Shown: positions 17,984 to 30,175 of the stretch, one piece after another
Position numbering within the stretch: the stretch's first letter is position 1
How the letters are laid out: every line of letters begins with the position of its first letter
Position numbers and translations under genes: made by a program
Notes under the pieces: model-generated
What the model saw: the letters and a program-made list of their open reading frames with translations, nothing else
Told to the model about the DNA's origin: nothing
The model's database searches: none
Assembly: GCA_036023115.1 (NCBI GenBank)
Contig: JAYKKT010000086.1
Coordinates: 10,865,501 to 10,929,500 of the forward strand
From: Brasenia schreberi
Taxonomy: Eukaryota > Streptophyta > Magnoliopsida > Nymphaeales > Cabombaceae
DNA: 64,000 nt
Reading direction: 5' to 3'

Positions 17984-19439
17984 ATGACGGAAGATCTCTT
18001 TTATAAAAATACAAAAACATTTGAAAAGATAAAAATAAAAAAAATCCAAAAAGAAGAAAAACCAAAAACAATGGAAAAATAAAAAGTCAAAAATAGAGTG
18101 CTTTGTATAGTTCCCAAGGTTCTTGTTTTACAAAAACCCAAAAAAATCGAAAATTTGGAAAATACCAAAAAGATTTTGTATATAGCTACTCCTGGTAGGA
18201 CTTTGGCGAAAGAAAAGGATTTCGAAAGAAACGTCGTCTGCATAGCCAAACCAAAAATTTCGAAATCACTTGAAAATCCAAGTACAAAACCAGGTCTTTT
18301 TGAAAACCACGCATCAACTTCCCTCGGTTCTATAACCCACGAGAATGATCAAAGCCCAGAAGTGGATCCCCTTGAGGAGGATCCCGCTTCTAAGCTCCCA
18401 GAATTTCATAAAATTCTCGATTTTGAAAGACCTTCCCAATCAGTAAGAGGAGATTTCATAGAGGTGAACCTAGGGGATGATTCCAATCCCAAATCCATCA
18501 AAATAGGTGCATGCTTGCATGAACATGAAAGGTTAGCATTCATTGCATTTCTACAAACCTATTTAGATGTGTTTGCATGGACGTATGAAGACATGCCGGG
18601 CATAGACCCCAGCATTGTCGAACATCATCTTCCCTTAGATGTGGATGTAAAACCCATAAAGCAGAAGCTTAGGAAAATACACCCGAATGTACACACGCAA
18701 GTCAAAGAGGGTTTAGAAGATCTGTTAAAAGCCGGATTTATAAAACCCATTACGTATTCTGATTGGTTGTCAAATATCGTTGTAGTTTGAAAAACCAATG
18801 GAAAAATTCGAATATGCATCGATTTCAGAAACCTGAATAAGGCCACTCCAAAGGATAATTATCCTTTACCAAACAAAGATTGGATAGTCGATAGTACTGC
18901 CAATCATGAAATGTTTTCATTTATGGATGGCTATTCAGGCTATAATCAAATCAAATTAACTCCACGAGATCAAGGTAAGACCGCCTTCACAACCCCATGG
19001 GGCACGTACTACTATACAGACATGCCCTTTGGTTTGAAAAATGCCGGCGCAACATACCAACGAGCCATGACCATGATCTTCCATGATCAAATTCATGAGC
19101 TCGTAGAAGTGTATGTAGATGATCTCTTGGCAAAATCCAAAACCCGATGCACTCATATCGAATGCTTGCAAAAGATTTTCGAAAGGCTTAGGCTTTACAA
19201 AGTAAAGCTAAACCCTCAAAAATGTGTATTCGGGGTAGAATCAGGGAAGCTTCTGGGCTTTATGGTGAGCCAAAGGGGTATAGAAGTCGACCCCTCTAAG
19301 TGTCGAGCCATCATAGACATGGCTCCACCCTCCAATCTCACCCAAATCCGTAGCCTCCAAGGTCGTTTACAATCCGTTCGCCGATTCATATCGAATCTGG
19401 CAACTAGATGCGAACACTTCAACAAGTTGTTGCGGAAGG
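17984..19439 (+). pseudogene. pol: Element E ORF2 first part: N-terminal region and reverse transcriptase
   Basis: Starts MTEDLFYKNTKTFEK. A stop (TAA) lies near 18080. RT follows, with DIKQKLR-type entry (KPIKQKLRKIHP), KAGFIKPITYSDWLSNIVVV and then a TGA at 18788-18790 in place of the usual Arg. After it come IRICIDFRNLNK, the motif A Asp in FSFMDGYSGYNQI (about 18912-18950) and the catalytic YVDDLLA (YVDD at 19112-19123). The frame is cut at 19439 by the composite insertion and resumes at 38037. At least three disablements, so inactive. Confidence 0.92.
19435..19439. repeat. Target site duplication GAAGG, left copy
   Basis: GAAGG before TGTAGACGCGG, repeated at 38032-38036. Removing 19440-38036 gives TTGCGGAAGGGCACGAAATT, matching the uninterrupted polymerase of C (about 50042-50060). 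Confidence 0.95.
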
Positions 19440-20095
19440 TGTAGACGCGGTGAAAATCCCCGCCTCTCCGCCTTATCAGGGCTTGGAGCGGATCCTCTCG
19501 TGCGTCTAAGGCCTATTTATATAAACAGGGCGTGCCAGCTAGCTTACCTAAGCTAGCGAAGATATATTTTAAACTGACTTCTAATCGTGACGACTGTGAG
19601 CAAGTGAGCTCTTGTCGTCGCAGACCTTCTTGCACCGACGCGCAAGGGTCAATCTGTACACTTTGAAAAATCGAGTTTTTGGGTGTAGAAAGCCTACGAA
19701 GCGGTTCGAGGTATCTAATTCGGGTCTTTTAGATGTGATTGCAGATTTTAGATCACGTGGATTTGCACGTGCCTAAGTCTTTCCTTTTATCCCTTTATGG
19801 GCCACCTAGTTTATGTGTTATGAACACTCCACTACATGGGCGAATTTGAGCGGGAATACGAGGCTTGCTTTGATGCAATATGCATCCTACCTCGTGGTAT
19901 GGCGTAGATGCAATGCAAACTCACGCTACTCCAAAGGGAAAACCCGAAATGTAAAGACAATGCCGAAGGGAAATAACCGAAGGGAAATAACCGAAGGGAA
20001 ATGACTTGTAATGTAAATGCCGAAGGGAGATATGTATATAGAGTATGTATATGGGCCCTTACTCAGGTCTTGCAAATAAGAGCGAAGGCTCAATG
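19440..20095 (-). repeat. Element F 3' LTR tail
   Basis: Last 0.65 kb of an LTR, reversed: terminus TGTAGACGCGG, U5 palindrome with GGGCGTGCCA (about 19527-19553), CCGAAGGGAAA repeats. It joins integrase sequence at about 20093-20098 with TGGG shared by both parents. The U3 and most of R are missing. Confidence 0.88.
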
Positions 20096-22529
20096 GGAGT
20101 TCGGATGGAAGTCCTATAAGCCCATAAGGCTTCATCCAGCTTCTCGTGCCACGTCCTACCCTTCTCTAAGGTTTTCTCAATTATGCTAATGAGAGTCTTG
20201 TTTGTGGCTTCGGCTTGGCCGTTGCCTTGAGGGTAGTAGGGCGCGGAGAAGTGGTGAGTTATGCCATACGTGTTGCACAACTTAACCATCCGCTCATTCT
20301 TGAATGGGGTGCCATTATCAGACACAAGGTCTCGTGGAACCCCAAATCGAGCCAAGATATTCCTCCAGCTACGTTGTTGGAACATTCGAAATCTAAGCGG
20401 ACTGCTATGGGAATCTCGCCCTTTTCAGGGGAGATTAGGATGACCCTAGCACCAGCCCCTCGTTGGTTTCGTGCCCCATCGAAATGCATCTTCTACACTT
20501 GGTTTTTTGAAAGAATTCGACAAAATGTGGTTTTGAAAATGGTTTTGTAATATGCCTTCATCAGGCATTTCAACAAGAGTGGGATATGCGTCCTCTAAGG
20601 GGAACTCAACCACGTAATCTGCTAGGGCTTGCCCCTTAATGGAGATCTAGTGATGGTAAATCAGATCATACTCCATTAGAACGAGTTGCCATTTTCCCAA
20701 TCTACCCATGAGAATGGGTTTTTCGAACAAGTGCTTGATTGGATCAAGCTTGGACACTATCCAGATCTCATGATCTAGGAAATAGTGTCTGAATTTCTAG
20801 CAGGCCCAGACTAGGGCCAAGCACGTCTTCTCCATGGCTTGATAATTTCGTTCATAAGCCAAGAGAGTTTTCGAAATGTAGTAGATGGCATACTCCTTAT
20901 GGGTGTCATCCTCGTATTTAGCCAACAGGGCTCCTAAAGCATTTGCATGCACGGAGATGTATAATAAAAGCGGTTTTCCTTGTTTTGGAGGGTTCAAAAC
21001 GGGGGGATTAACCAAGTATGCCTTTAGTCTCTCGAAGGACTTCTGGCATTCGTCATCCCATAAGAATTTCGTGCCCTTCCTCAATAGTTTGTTGAAGGGT
21101 TCGCATCTAGTGGCCAGATTCGATATGAATCGGCGAACGGATTGTAAACGACCTTGGAGGCTACGGATTTGGGTGAGATTGGAGGGTGGAGCCATGTCTA
21201 TGATGGCTCGACACTTATAGGGGTCGACTTCTATTCCCCTTTGGCTCACCATAAAGCCTAGAAGCTTCCCTGATTCTACCCCGAATATACATTTTTGAGG
21301 GTTTAGCTTTACTTTGTAAAGCCTAAGCCTTTTGAAAATCTTTTGTAAACATTCGATATGGGTGCATCGGGTTTTGGATTTCGCCAAGAGATAATCTACA
21401 TACACTTCTACGAGCTCATGAATCTGATCATGGAAGATCGTGGTCATGGCTCGTTGGTATGTTGCGCCGGCATTTTTCAAGCCAAAGGGCATGACTGTAT
21501 AGCAGTACGTGCCCTAGGGGGTTGTGAAGGCGGTCTTACCCTGATCTCGTGGACTTAGTTTGATTTGATTATAGCCTGAATAGCCATCCATAAACGAAAA
21601 CATTTCGTGATTTGCAGTACTATCGACTATCAAATCTATGTTTGGTAAAGGATAATTATCCTTTGGAGTGGCTTTATTCAGGTTTCTGAAATCGATGCAT
21701 ATTCGAATTTTCCCATTGGTTTTTCGAACTACAACGATATTTGACAACCAATCAGAATATGCAATGGGTTTTATAAATCCGGCTTTTAGCAGATCATCTA
21801 AACCCTCTTTGACTTGCGTGTGTACATTCGGGTGTATTTTCCTAAGCTTCTGCTTTATGGGCTTTACACCTGCATCTAAGGGAAGACGATGTTCGACAAT
21901 GCTGGGATCTATGCCCGGCATGTCTTCATACGTCCATGCAAACACATCTAAATACGTTCGTAGAAATGCAATGAATGCTAACCTTTCAGTTTCATGCAAG
22001 CATGCGCCTATTTTGATGGATTTGGGATTGGAATCATCCCCTAGGTTCACTTCTATGAAATCTCCTCCTACTGATTGGGAAGGTCTTTCGAAATCGAGAA
22101 TCTTATGAAATTCTGGGAGCTCAGAAGTGGGATCTTCCTCAAGGGGATCCACTTCTGGCCTTTGATCATTCTCATGGACTAGAGACCCAAGGGAATTTGA
22201 TGCGTGGTTTTCAAAAAGACCTGGTTTTGTACTAGGATTTTCAAGTGATTTTGAGATTTTTGGTCTGGCTATGCAGACGACGTTTCTTTCGAAATCCTTT
22301 TCTTTTGCCAAAGTCCTACCAGGAGCAGTTATGTACAAAATCTTTTTGGTATTTTCCAAATTTTCGATTTTTTTGGGTTTTTGTAAAACAAGGACTTTGG
22401 GAACTATACAAAGCACTCTTTTTTCGAGTTTTTGTTTTTCCATTGTTTTTGGTTTTTCTTGTTTTCTGATTTTTTTATTTTAAGTTTTTCAAATGTTTTT
22501 GTATTTTTAGAAAAGGGATCTTCCGTCAT
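20096..22529 (-). pseudogene. pol: Element F ORF2: RT, RNase H, fused partial second RNase H and integrase
   Basis: Minus-strand ORF2 from the ATG at 22529. A frameshift near 22460 precedes the long frame 22443-21514. RT has IRICIDFRNLNK and FSFMDGYSGYNQI, then a stop at TTP* (21514). The catalytic YVDD is changed to YVDY (21391-21402). RNase H (about 21000-20640) carries stops. The second RNase H starts MHFDGARNQRGAGARV and is cut after CSNNVA, joined near 20364 directly to integrase RNILARFGVPRDLVSDNG, deleting about 0.9 kb including the zinc finger and first catalytic Asp. The integrase ends at 20096. It cannot be functional. Confidence 0.92.
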
Positions 22530-22554
22530 ACCTACAAAGGGAAAACACTACGGG
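22530..22554 (-). promoter_or_regulatory. Acceptor-like ORF1/ORF2 junction of element F
   Basis: The minus strand reads GTGTTTTCCCTTTGTAG|GTATG (AG at 22533-22532). Same arrangement as in E, B, C and H. Confidence 0.45.
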
Positions 22555-25432
22555 TTAGACTCGGAATAGGAGATCTAAATCGTAGGTCTCTTCTAAGACA
22601 GGTTCCGGGACACCCTTGACCCAGGTGGTCACAGGAGGTGGCTCCGGCGGTATTCGGGGACTATAGCCGATCCCATATCGGCTTGGGTTGGCCCTAGGAA
22701 GGATGGGCTCTAGGAGACCCTGGTTCTGCACCCCTAGACTCTTGTAGGGCGTGTAGCCCATATTCAACAACATGTTCCATGACTTTTTGTTTTTTGAAAA
22801 GTTTTGGTATAAGTCGTGGTCCTGGAACATGCTGTCGTCCATATTGTGCTCATATGGCCTATTGTGCAGGGGCTTTGGAAATAGGGAACGCTTGGGTTTT
22901 CCTAGAAGGGTTAGAATCGGGAGGGGGCCTGCTTTGGGCGACCCCTTCATACATACAACCTTCCTAGGGTTGTTTAACATGAGCCGAGGTGGCTCAATCA
23001 CAATTTGCCCCAGGTTAGCCTCATGGGCCTGGGAGCTTGATAAACAAGGGGAGTTTATGATCCCCTGAAGCTGTGGGTGACTCTCACCTAGGATCACTAC
23101 GACCTGGTCCCTAAAAGGGATCTTGACACACCTGTGGAAGGTGGATGGCACAGCGCACAAACTGTGTATCCAGGGCCTTCCTAGCAACAGGTTATAATGG
23201 GGGTGGATGTCCAAGACATGGAACACCCCCGTGTGTTCGATCCCTCCTGTTTTCATTGGGAGTTCGATGGATCCTAAAGGTCTAGACACATTCCCATCAT
23301 ATCCAGTGATAACGATGGGGCTTGGGTTCACTGAAGTCAAGGTGACTCCGATTTTATACGCCACATGAAGTGGAAGGATGTTGAGCCCTCCTCCACCATC
23401 GACTAGGCACCCGTCCAGAGAGTGGTTATTCAGAACCACCTCGATATGCAGGGCCTGGTTGTGGGATTCGTAGGGCCTATCTACATCATCTTTCAAGAAA
23501 GTGATGGGCGATTTTGCTCCTAATAAAGCCACTTGGGCAGACAAGGACTCCAGACTTATGTTCGACTCAACCTTGGCCCTTTCTAGAATTTTCTCTAATA
23601 TAAGTCTATGCCTAGGCGAGGTTTGTATAAGCTCTAAGATAGACATGTGAATAGGAATCTTTGAAAGGTGGTTTTCGAAGTCATAAGGATTTAGGATGAC
23701 TTTGTCCTTATATGCTTTTGGAAGAACATTATGGATACATGCTTTTGAGGGGCCAGGCACACTGACCACCTTTTGAGCACCTTGAAGGTGCGGGGGTTGA
23801 TAGATCCTCCCGGATCTAGTAACTTCCCCCACGACCAGCCTAGGGTTCGCGCTAAACTTGGCTCTAAGGATGAGCTGAGGAGAACCTTGGATTTTCAAAA
23901 CTAGTTTTGCCGGGGATTCCACTTTTGGTGGTCCCCGAATGACGACTTGGGAGGGCTTCTTGTATAATACAAGAGTGGGCGCACAAGTGGGTCGACCAGG
24001 CTCTGGTTTTTGCGCTAGTTCCTTAGAAATGGTGAGGGTACATACCTCCTTTCCTTTCCCACTGCCATTGGTGTGTTTGGGAAAGGGTTCTTTGAAGATA
24101 GCTTGAGGTGGCTCAGGTTCCGTAGTGACTTGGAGCCGGCCTTCTGCTATCAAGTTCTCAATTTTATTTAAAAGGGAGAAGCAGCGTTTGGTATCATGGC
24201 CTTTGAGCCGATGATACTTACAAAATCGGTTTAAATACCCCCTTTGGAAGTGACTCCTTCGGGGATTTCAGGGAGTTCTATCATGCCCTGGGCAAGTAGG
24301 AGGTCTAGGACCTCCGACACAGGTTGCCCCAGCGGAGTGTACTCCCGTTTTTCAACCGGTTTTTGAAAGTTTCGCTCCCTCTTATTTTCTAACTTTTCAA
24401 AATTTTTGGAAGTGCCCGCCACGCCTGGATCCACCCGGACATTGGCGATTTTATGGGGCTTTGCCCCTTTGTCCATCGTGGGTAGCCCGCATATGATGGG
24501 CTTTTCCAAGCGGGTTTTGGAAACGACACTTCCTTTCCACAAGTGATCGTATGTCCCTTTTCGCAAGTTGGTTTCGAAAAGGGAGGCCTTTTTGATCAAC
24601 TTATGGAAAGTTGAGATCTCATGGAGCGAGAGAAGGATTTTTAACTCGCTTTTAAAGTTATCCAGGAGGAGCATGACTGCGCATCCTTCGGATATGGGCT
24701 CTCGCACTTGGCCCAAAAGTGACCTCCATCTTATAATGAAGGCATGTACGTCTTCGTTCATGCCTTGCTTTGTATCCCTTAAGGTATTCAGAGTCGGCGT
24801 GACTTCTACGTTGTGTGCAAATCTTTGCATGAAGCAGTTCGCTAACTCTTCAAAAGTAGCGAACTGGCTTAAGTCGTAGGAAGCCAGCCATTTGGTAGTT
24901 GTGCCTTTAAGGGATAAAGGGAACCAATACACCCATTTCATCGAGTCCTTTTTCTTCTTATGGGCTCGACGTGAGAAAAGCTGCAAGTGAGACCTAGGGT
25001 CTCCCATGCCATCATACCGATGGAAGTTCGGTATTTCATCGTCACTGTATGTTTCGTAATCCATAGGAAGGAAATCATACAGGGTGTAGCTTCTTTTCTC
25101 TTTATTCTGTCCTTTCAGCAACTGCTGTAGGGCTTTACGGTCCTTTTGTGTGAAGGACTCGTGGTATTGGTTGCCTTCCATTATGGAGGCCTCTTTGTGC
25201 TTGCGAGGTTTTTCAGACTTTTCTTAGGCCTTTCTTCACTGTTTGATGAACACGAATCACCTACTTCAGCCTCTTGGCTGAGAGCATCGATTTTGGCCTC
25301 AAACTCCCTTCTCAGGTCCTCGATCTCATCTAGTTTTATTTTGTTTTTGAAAATCCTCCTAGAGTGAGAACTTGATGCACATGAACCTTGGCTCGACACT
25401 TCACTTGGATTGGATTTTGACATGCTTTTCAA
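22555..25432 (-). pseudogene. gag-pro: Element F ORF1: gag, protease and linker, two frameshifts
   Basis: The most complete ORF1 in the window. gag starts near 25432 (MKSMSKSNPSEVSSQG), has one frameshift near 25181-25230 and the Retrotrans_gag core at about 25000-24700 (KWVYWFPLSLKG...FIIRWRSLLGQV). A second frameshift near 24235 disrupts the knuckle CxxxHxxxxGHxTxxC. From 24153 an open frame of 532 codons holds TRSGRIYQPPHL, the protease motif CLVDGGGGLNIL (about 23410-23375), NLLLGRPWIHSL, and the linker NMDDSMFQDHDLYQNFSK. It ends DLDLLFRV with TAA at 22557-22555. Only two small lesions separate it from an intact frame, so it is a recent copy. Confidence 0.92.
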
Positions 25433-25542
25433 GCTTTTTCAAAATTTCCTAAGTACAAGCAAAGAAAACAAGTTAAAATGACACCTTTTTAGCAAAATTT
25501 TCGCAAACTCCTAACTTAAAACTCGATTTTTGAAAGGCTCAC
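25433..25542 (-). other. Element F 5' leader
   Basis: Leader between PBS and gag. The minus strand contains GTACTTAGGAAATTTTG just before gag, a block also seen in B (53217-53232) and, shortened, in A (about 5821-5835). Confidence 0.7.
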
Positions 25543-25560
25543 GTCCCACCGGGCGTGCCA
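25543..25560 (-). other. Primer binding site of element F
   Basis: The minus strand reads TGGCACGCCCGGTGGGAC, five bases inside the LTR end at 25566. Confidence 0.92.
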
Positions 25561-25565
25561 ATCTC

Positions 25566-26137
25566 TGTAAACGCGGCGAAAATCCCCGCCTTATTAGGGC
25601 TTGGAGCGGATCCTCTCGTGCGTCTAAGGCCTATTTATATAAACAGGGCGTGCCAGCTAGCTTACCTAAGCTAGCGAAGATATATTTTAAACTGACTTCT
25701 AATCGTGGCGACTGTGAGCAAGTGAGCTCTTGTCGTCGCAGACCTTCTTGCACCGACGCGGAAGGGTCAGTCTGTACGCTTTGAAAAATCGAGTTTTTGG
25801 GTGTAGAAAGCCTACGAAGCGGTTCGAGGTGTCTAATTTGGGTCTTTTAGATGTGATTGCAGATTTTAGATCACGTGGATTTGCACGTGCCTAAGTCTTT
25901 CCTTTTATCCCTTTATGGGCCACCTAGTTTGTGTGTTATGAACACTCCACTACATGGGCGAATTTGAGCGGGAATACGGGGCTTGCTTTGATGCAATATG
26001 CGTCCTACCTCATGGTATGGCGTAGATGCAATGCTAACTCACGCTACTCCAAAGGGAAAACCCGAAATGTAAAGACAATGCCGAAGGGAAATAACCGAAG
26101 GGAAATGACTTGTAATGTAAATGCCGAAGGGAGATAT
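25566..26137 (-). repeat. Element F 5' LTR tail
   Basis: Reversed LTR end from TGTAAACGCGG (25566) through the U5 palindrome and CCGAAGGGAAA repeats. It stops at CCGAAGGGAGATATGG, where G's coding sequence begins. The break lies at nearly the same LTR position as the join at 34891. Confidence 0.88.
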
Positions 26138-27332
26138 GGGGTGAGTTGAGCTCTTCTAGGAGATGGGCGACCTTGGTTGGGTGTGGCTCTCCTAGTAGGT
26201 GGATGGTAAGATAAGGTGTATTTAGGTTGTCGGTACATGCCCTAGGGGTTACCAAATTTGAAATTTCATCTTTTTCATTTTGGAATTCATTTTTGTGCTG
26301 GACATTCGCCATACCTTCCAAATCTACATCCTTCGACACATTCTGTGGGATTGTGGGTGCATGATTGTGATTTGAATCTTGGTAATCTACTGGTCCTACA
26401 CAATGAATAGGAGGAACGAGTAGAGAGTTTGGAGAGAGAGGAGTTTCAGGTGTACCTTCTTCCTGCTTGTCTACCTTTCCATGGTGAGAGCAAGCTTCCT
26501 TGCAGGCGTCCTGAGGGTGCTGTAGCTCCTGTAGGGCTTCGAGCTCCCATTGCTTTGGTAGGTCTTGGACTTCATCTGTCAAGCCTATGGGTGTGCAATA
26601 GTCGTTCTCTCTTGTGCATGAAATGGTGCTCGTGGGAATGGAACCCATCGGAGCAACCGGTTTTGAAAAGTTTTGGATGGTGGGTGTGAAGTGACTCCCA
26701 TGCCCCAGTCCACTTGTGCACTTAGGGATGTGAACTTTCTTTTCTGTTTTGCTTTCTTGAATTCCAAATTTTTGATTTTCAAATCTCTTTTAAAAAATTT
26801 CCAAAGTTTTTGAAATAGGAAACTTTTTTGGTTTTTCTATGTGCAAAGGGGTGTTTGGATATTTTGAACGGTTAGCTGATTTGATTCGGACTCTCGCCTC
26901 ATCTCCAGCCTCGTATCCCTCATCGATTTTCGACCTTGGTTGGGCTTTTCGAGTATGAATTTGCTCTCCACATTCAAAAGATAGGTTTTCATGGTAGATC
27001 TTAGCCTCTAAGGCCTCAAGTTTTATTCTAGCTTCGGTTGCTTTTTTTGTAAGATAAGCAATTTTTTCTTGGGAAAGTCTTTCTATGGTTTTGGAAAACT
27101 GGTTTTGAAAATCAGATGAAGTTTTCTTTGAACGGCTTGATTTCCTATGTTTCTTACCATGGGAGGAGCAAGATTCCTCTTCTTCGGCTTTTAAAGCAGC
27201 TATCCTTTCTTCTACTTTCATCATTCCCCTTTTTAGGGAAGCCAGCGTGTCTTTTGCAATCCTATTTGAAATTCTGCTCTTATGGCATGAACCCTGCCTT
27301 GGCATTTTGGAAGATGCTTCTGAACTTGACAT
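26138..27332 (-). pseudogene. Element G gag-like ORF, broken
   Basis: The minus strand starts MSSSEASSKMPRQGSCHKSR (27332), then a Lys/Glu-rich coiled-coil-like region (MMKVEERIAALKAEEEESCSSHGKKHRK; LSQEKIAYLTKKATEARIKLEALEAK). The frame is lost at 26790 and resumes at 26648 with CSHHGKVDKQEEGTPETPL, homologous to residues 181-199 of the element A protein. It is truncated at 26138 by the LTR-tail join. Like A it lacks the Retrotrans_gag core. It is a second member of the non-autonomous lineage, older and more divergent. Confidence 0.75.
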
Positions 27333-27799
27333 GATCCACCTGTATACAAACTTACCACAAATCTAGAAACTTTGTTAGTGTAACAGATTTCAAACAAAAT
27401 TTTCAAGACCCAGTCCCAAATCTGAAACCTTGATTGTAATGGATTCCAAACAACTTTCTAAGTCACAAGTCCCACCGGGCGTGCCAAATCTGTTTGGGAA
27501 GCCTGGTTGGGTACCTCGCAAGATCCTTCGAAGTTTGATATGATCAACCTATTTAAGCAACCATATCACAAACCTGAAAATTTAGTTAGTATCACAGATT
27601 CAAACAAGTTTCTAAGACTCAAGTCCCACCGGGCGTGCCAATTCTGTTTGGGAAGCCTGGTTGGATACCTCGTAGGATCTTTCGAAGCTTGGCACGATCA
27701 CCCTGTGTAAGCCAACTTATCACAAACCTGAAAATTGAATTAGTATAATGGATTCAAACAAAATTTCAAAGTCTCAAGTCCCACCGGGCGTGCCAAATC
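27333..27799 (-). repeat. Element G leader with three tandem PBS copies
   Basis: A 154-155 bp unit is repeated. PBS copies (minus strand TGGCACGCCCGGTGGGAC) lie at 27469-27486, 27623-27640 and 27778-27795. Each unit also carries AATCTGTTTGGGAAGCCTGG, GATCANCCT and CACAAACCTGAAAAT. A more degenerate unit without PBS lies at 27340-27420. Only the copy at 27778 abuts the LTR and is in the normal priming position. Confidence 0.92.
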
Positions 27800-29689
27800 T
27801 GTTGACGTGATTTTATTTCAAATCGTGGGATTCGAAATCAAACCCTCGAACTATGTCGGGTTGCACGAGCGTGCCAGTTAGTTTATCAAAAATAACAAAT
27901 TCTGATTTTCTGACTTCTAAGAACGATTGTGGACAAGTGAGATCTTTTCGACTTAGGCCTTCTTGAATCGGCGCTCAAGGGTCAGCCTAGACGCTTGAAA
28001 TTTGTTTGAATCCATTAATTCGAGAAAGGAAAAACCAGATTTTTCAATAGTTTCAGATTTGTGTTTAAGTTCTTGATTTCTGAAATTTTTCAGATTCTGA
28101 AAGTTGCAGAATCTGTTCAGTTCCAAAGACCTGTTCTTCGAATTTTTAAAAATACTTCTGTTCTCCAAAAATTCTAAACCTTTTACAGAATAGAGACACG
28201 TGTGTGTAGAATCAGAATATATTTTTATTTTATAATTTTGTTCTTTATTTTCTGATAATTAAATACAGAATCAGAAACCATTATAAAATTCAGAACAGCC
28301 CTATTTCTGTGAATCAGATGCACAGAAAAACAGCAATATCTCAGCACTCAGTCATCCAATTTCAATAAAATTTGTTGTGTTGGAAAGATACGGATGTTAG
28401 GTTTCCACAAAATCAAATTTCATCCAATTTCATGCAGTAGTTGCAGAGATATGAGCAAAAGAATAGAGGTCTGTTACTGAACGTTCTGTTTCTGTAAAAC
28501 GCAATCTGGATTTTGTATAAACTTCACAGATCTAATTGGCTAGGCAACAGTTTATAAAAATTCCTCAAAATTTTATCTAATAAAGTCTGATATGTGTAGA
28601 TTATTCATGCAAAATCTCGAAGCAATTGGCTTATCCATTTGTCTATAAAAATTCTGTGATCAGACATGTGTGCACAGACAGTTTCAGAAACCAGTTTTAC
28701 AGAAAATTTCAGAGCGTTCCTAACGTGATTCTAAAACGAAATTCTACTTGTATCCATCCTAATGATGCATGGGAATCATCTAAACATGGATTTAAATTTC
28801 ATTCATGAAGGAATCATGTGTGTTTGTATCGATATAAATGAAGAACATGAGCTCGAGGCCTTGATTCATATACAAATTTCCAGAATCTGTGCTTCTTCAG
28901 ATTCTCATGAATTAAAACAAATTTGTGCACGGATTCGAACCTGTGTGAGTGAGAAGGAACGTAGAAGAGATTCGTCGGATGATCGTCGGACGTCGGAACC
29001 AGTCCGGCCTCCCTTTTTTCTTTCTTCTTCCCCTCCTTTCTCTCTCTATTTCTCTGTATTTTCGGATTGAATGTGGCTGTATCTTGGTTGATCGTTTTCT
29101 GTTGATGCTCGCTGGTTCATGATCGCTGGTTGATGATCTCTATAGCACCTGGGGAAGCCTTTTTATAGGCTCTGGCTGTGATTTGGATAAGCCAGATGGT
29201 TGGAATTTGGATGAGTTCGGTTTTGATTGTGCTGATAAAATCTTATCTGAATTGGTTTCATCTTATCTGGAATGTGATCTCCACAGGATCTGTATTGTTG
29301 AACTTTATCTTGAACGTTACTTTGTAATTTGAATATCATATGCATCTGATCTCTTGTGAATTGGTTGGGACGTTATCTGTAGTTGATAACGTTATCTGCA
29401 TTTGATGATTCCTTTATCTGGTAAGCTTTGAATCATTATCTGATTAGGCTTTGATTTCATCTGAGTTAGGTAAGCCTTGAACGTGATCTCTGTTGCAGAT
29501 ATGGATGAATCGTTGTGGCTAGAAGTTGTTGACAACATTCAGTTGGAAATCGTAAACATCAAAAGAAATAGGGACCATTGCTTGGGGCAGATGGCCAACA
29601 TAGGCTTCTTCTTGAGTTCGTGAATCAAAGGTATGAGTCTCTAAACATTAATTTCACACACATGAATACATTCATAAAGTGGTTGTTCA

Positions 29690-30175
29690 TGCATGATTGT
29701 CCTAGGATTAGGAGCTCCTGTTGAGTGGAGCCGACCTGCTGTTGGACTGCACCACTAGTGGTTGACGACAATGCAGCGATGGCAGCCCTGTTGAGTGTTT
29801 GCCCAAACATCGACATTAGTCTGGTGACGGGTATTCCACCCAGACTGTCAATGGGTCTCCTCATCATTGTCGGGCCCAACATCCCCTCCCTCTGTTCTGC
29901 TGCATCATCCTCAATTTTGCAGCCACAGCCGGATTCATGCACAGGACGCTGCTGACATTGGAAGCAGGATTGAGACCCATCTGACCCATATTGCCCAAGC
30001 CAGTAAGTGCACCCATCACCTTTCGCATCTGTGGCTGCTGCTGCTGTTGCTGAAGTATCTGCAGTTGCAGGTTGCTGGAATTGCTGACAATCTGATTAGC
30101 AACGTGCGCACCCACTGGATTTAGTTGTGCAAGCGAGTTGTTTGAGCCAAGAGTGGATGATCTTTGTAACTACGA
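29690..30175 (-). pseudogene. Captured host gene fragment, Q-rich SPT20/PHL-like
   Basis: The minus strand encodes SLAQLNPVGAHVANQIVSNS, then a glutamine run, PQMRKVMGALTGLGNMGQMG, NPAVAAKLRMMQQNRG and, after a one-base frame change near 29890, MLGP and SMFGQTLNRA. This order resembles the glutamine-rich C-terminal region of plant SPT20-like / PHYTOCHROME-DEPENDENT LATE-FLOWERING proteins, recognised from memory only. An AG-ending pyrimidine-poor boundary near 30172 may be an exon start. It lies inside the G LTR, so it is probably a transduplicated or captured fragment. It is not functional as it stands. Confidence 0.4.

Noticed and set aside
18956..19171. Antisense open frames opposite RT and integrase throughout
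   Set aside because: Shadows of the polymerase frame, repeated identically in each copy because the sense sequence is conserved.
28762..29070. 102-codon open frame in the G LTR
   Set aside because: No recognisable domain; the end is a CT-rich low-complexity tract and the region is non-coding in other terms.
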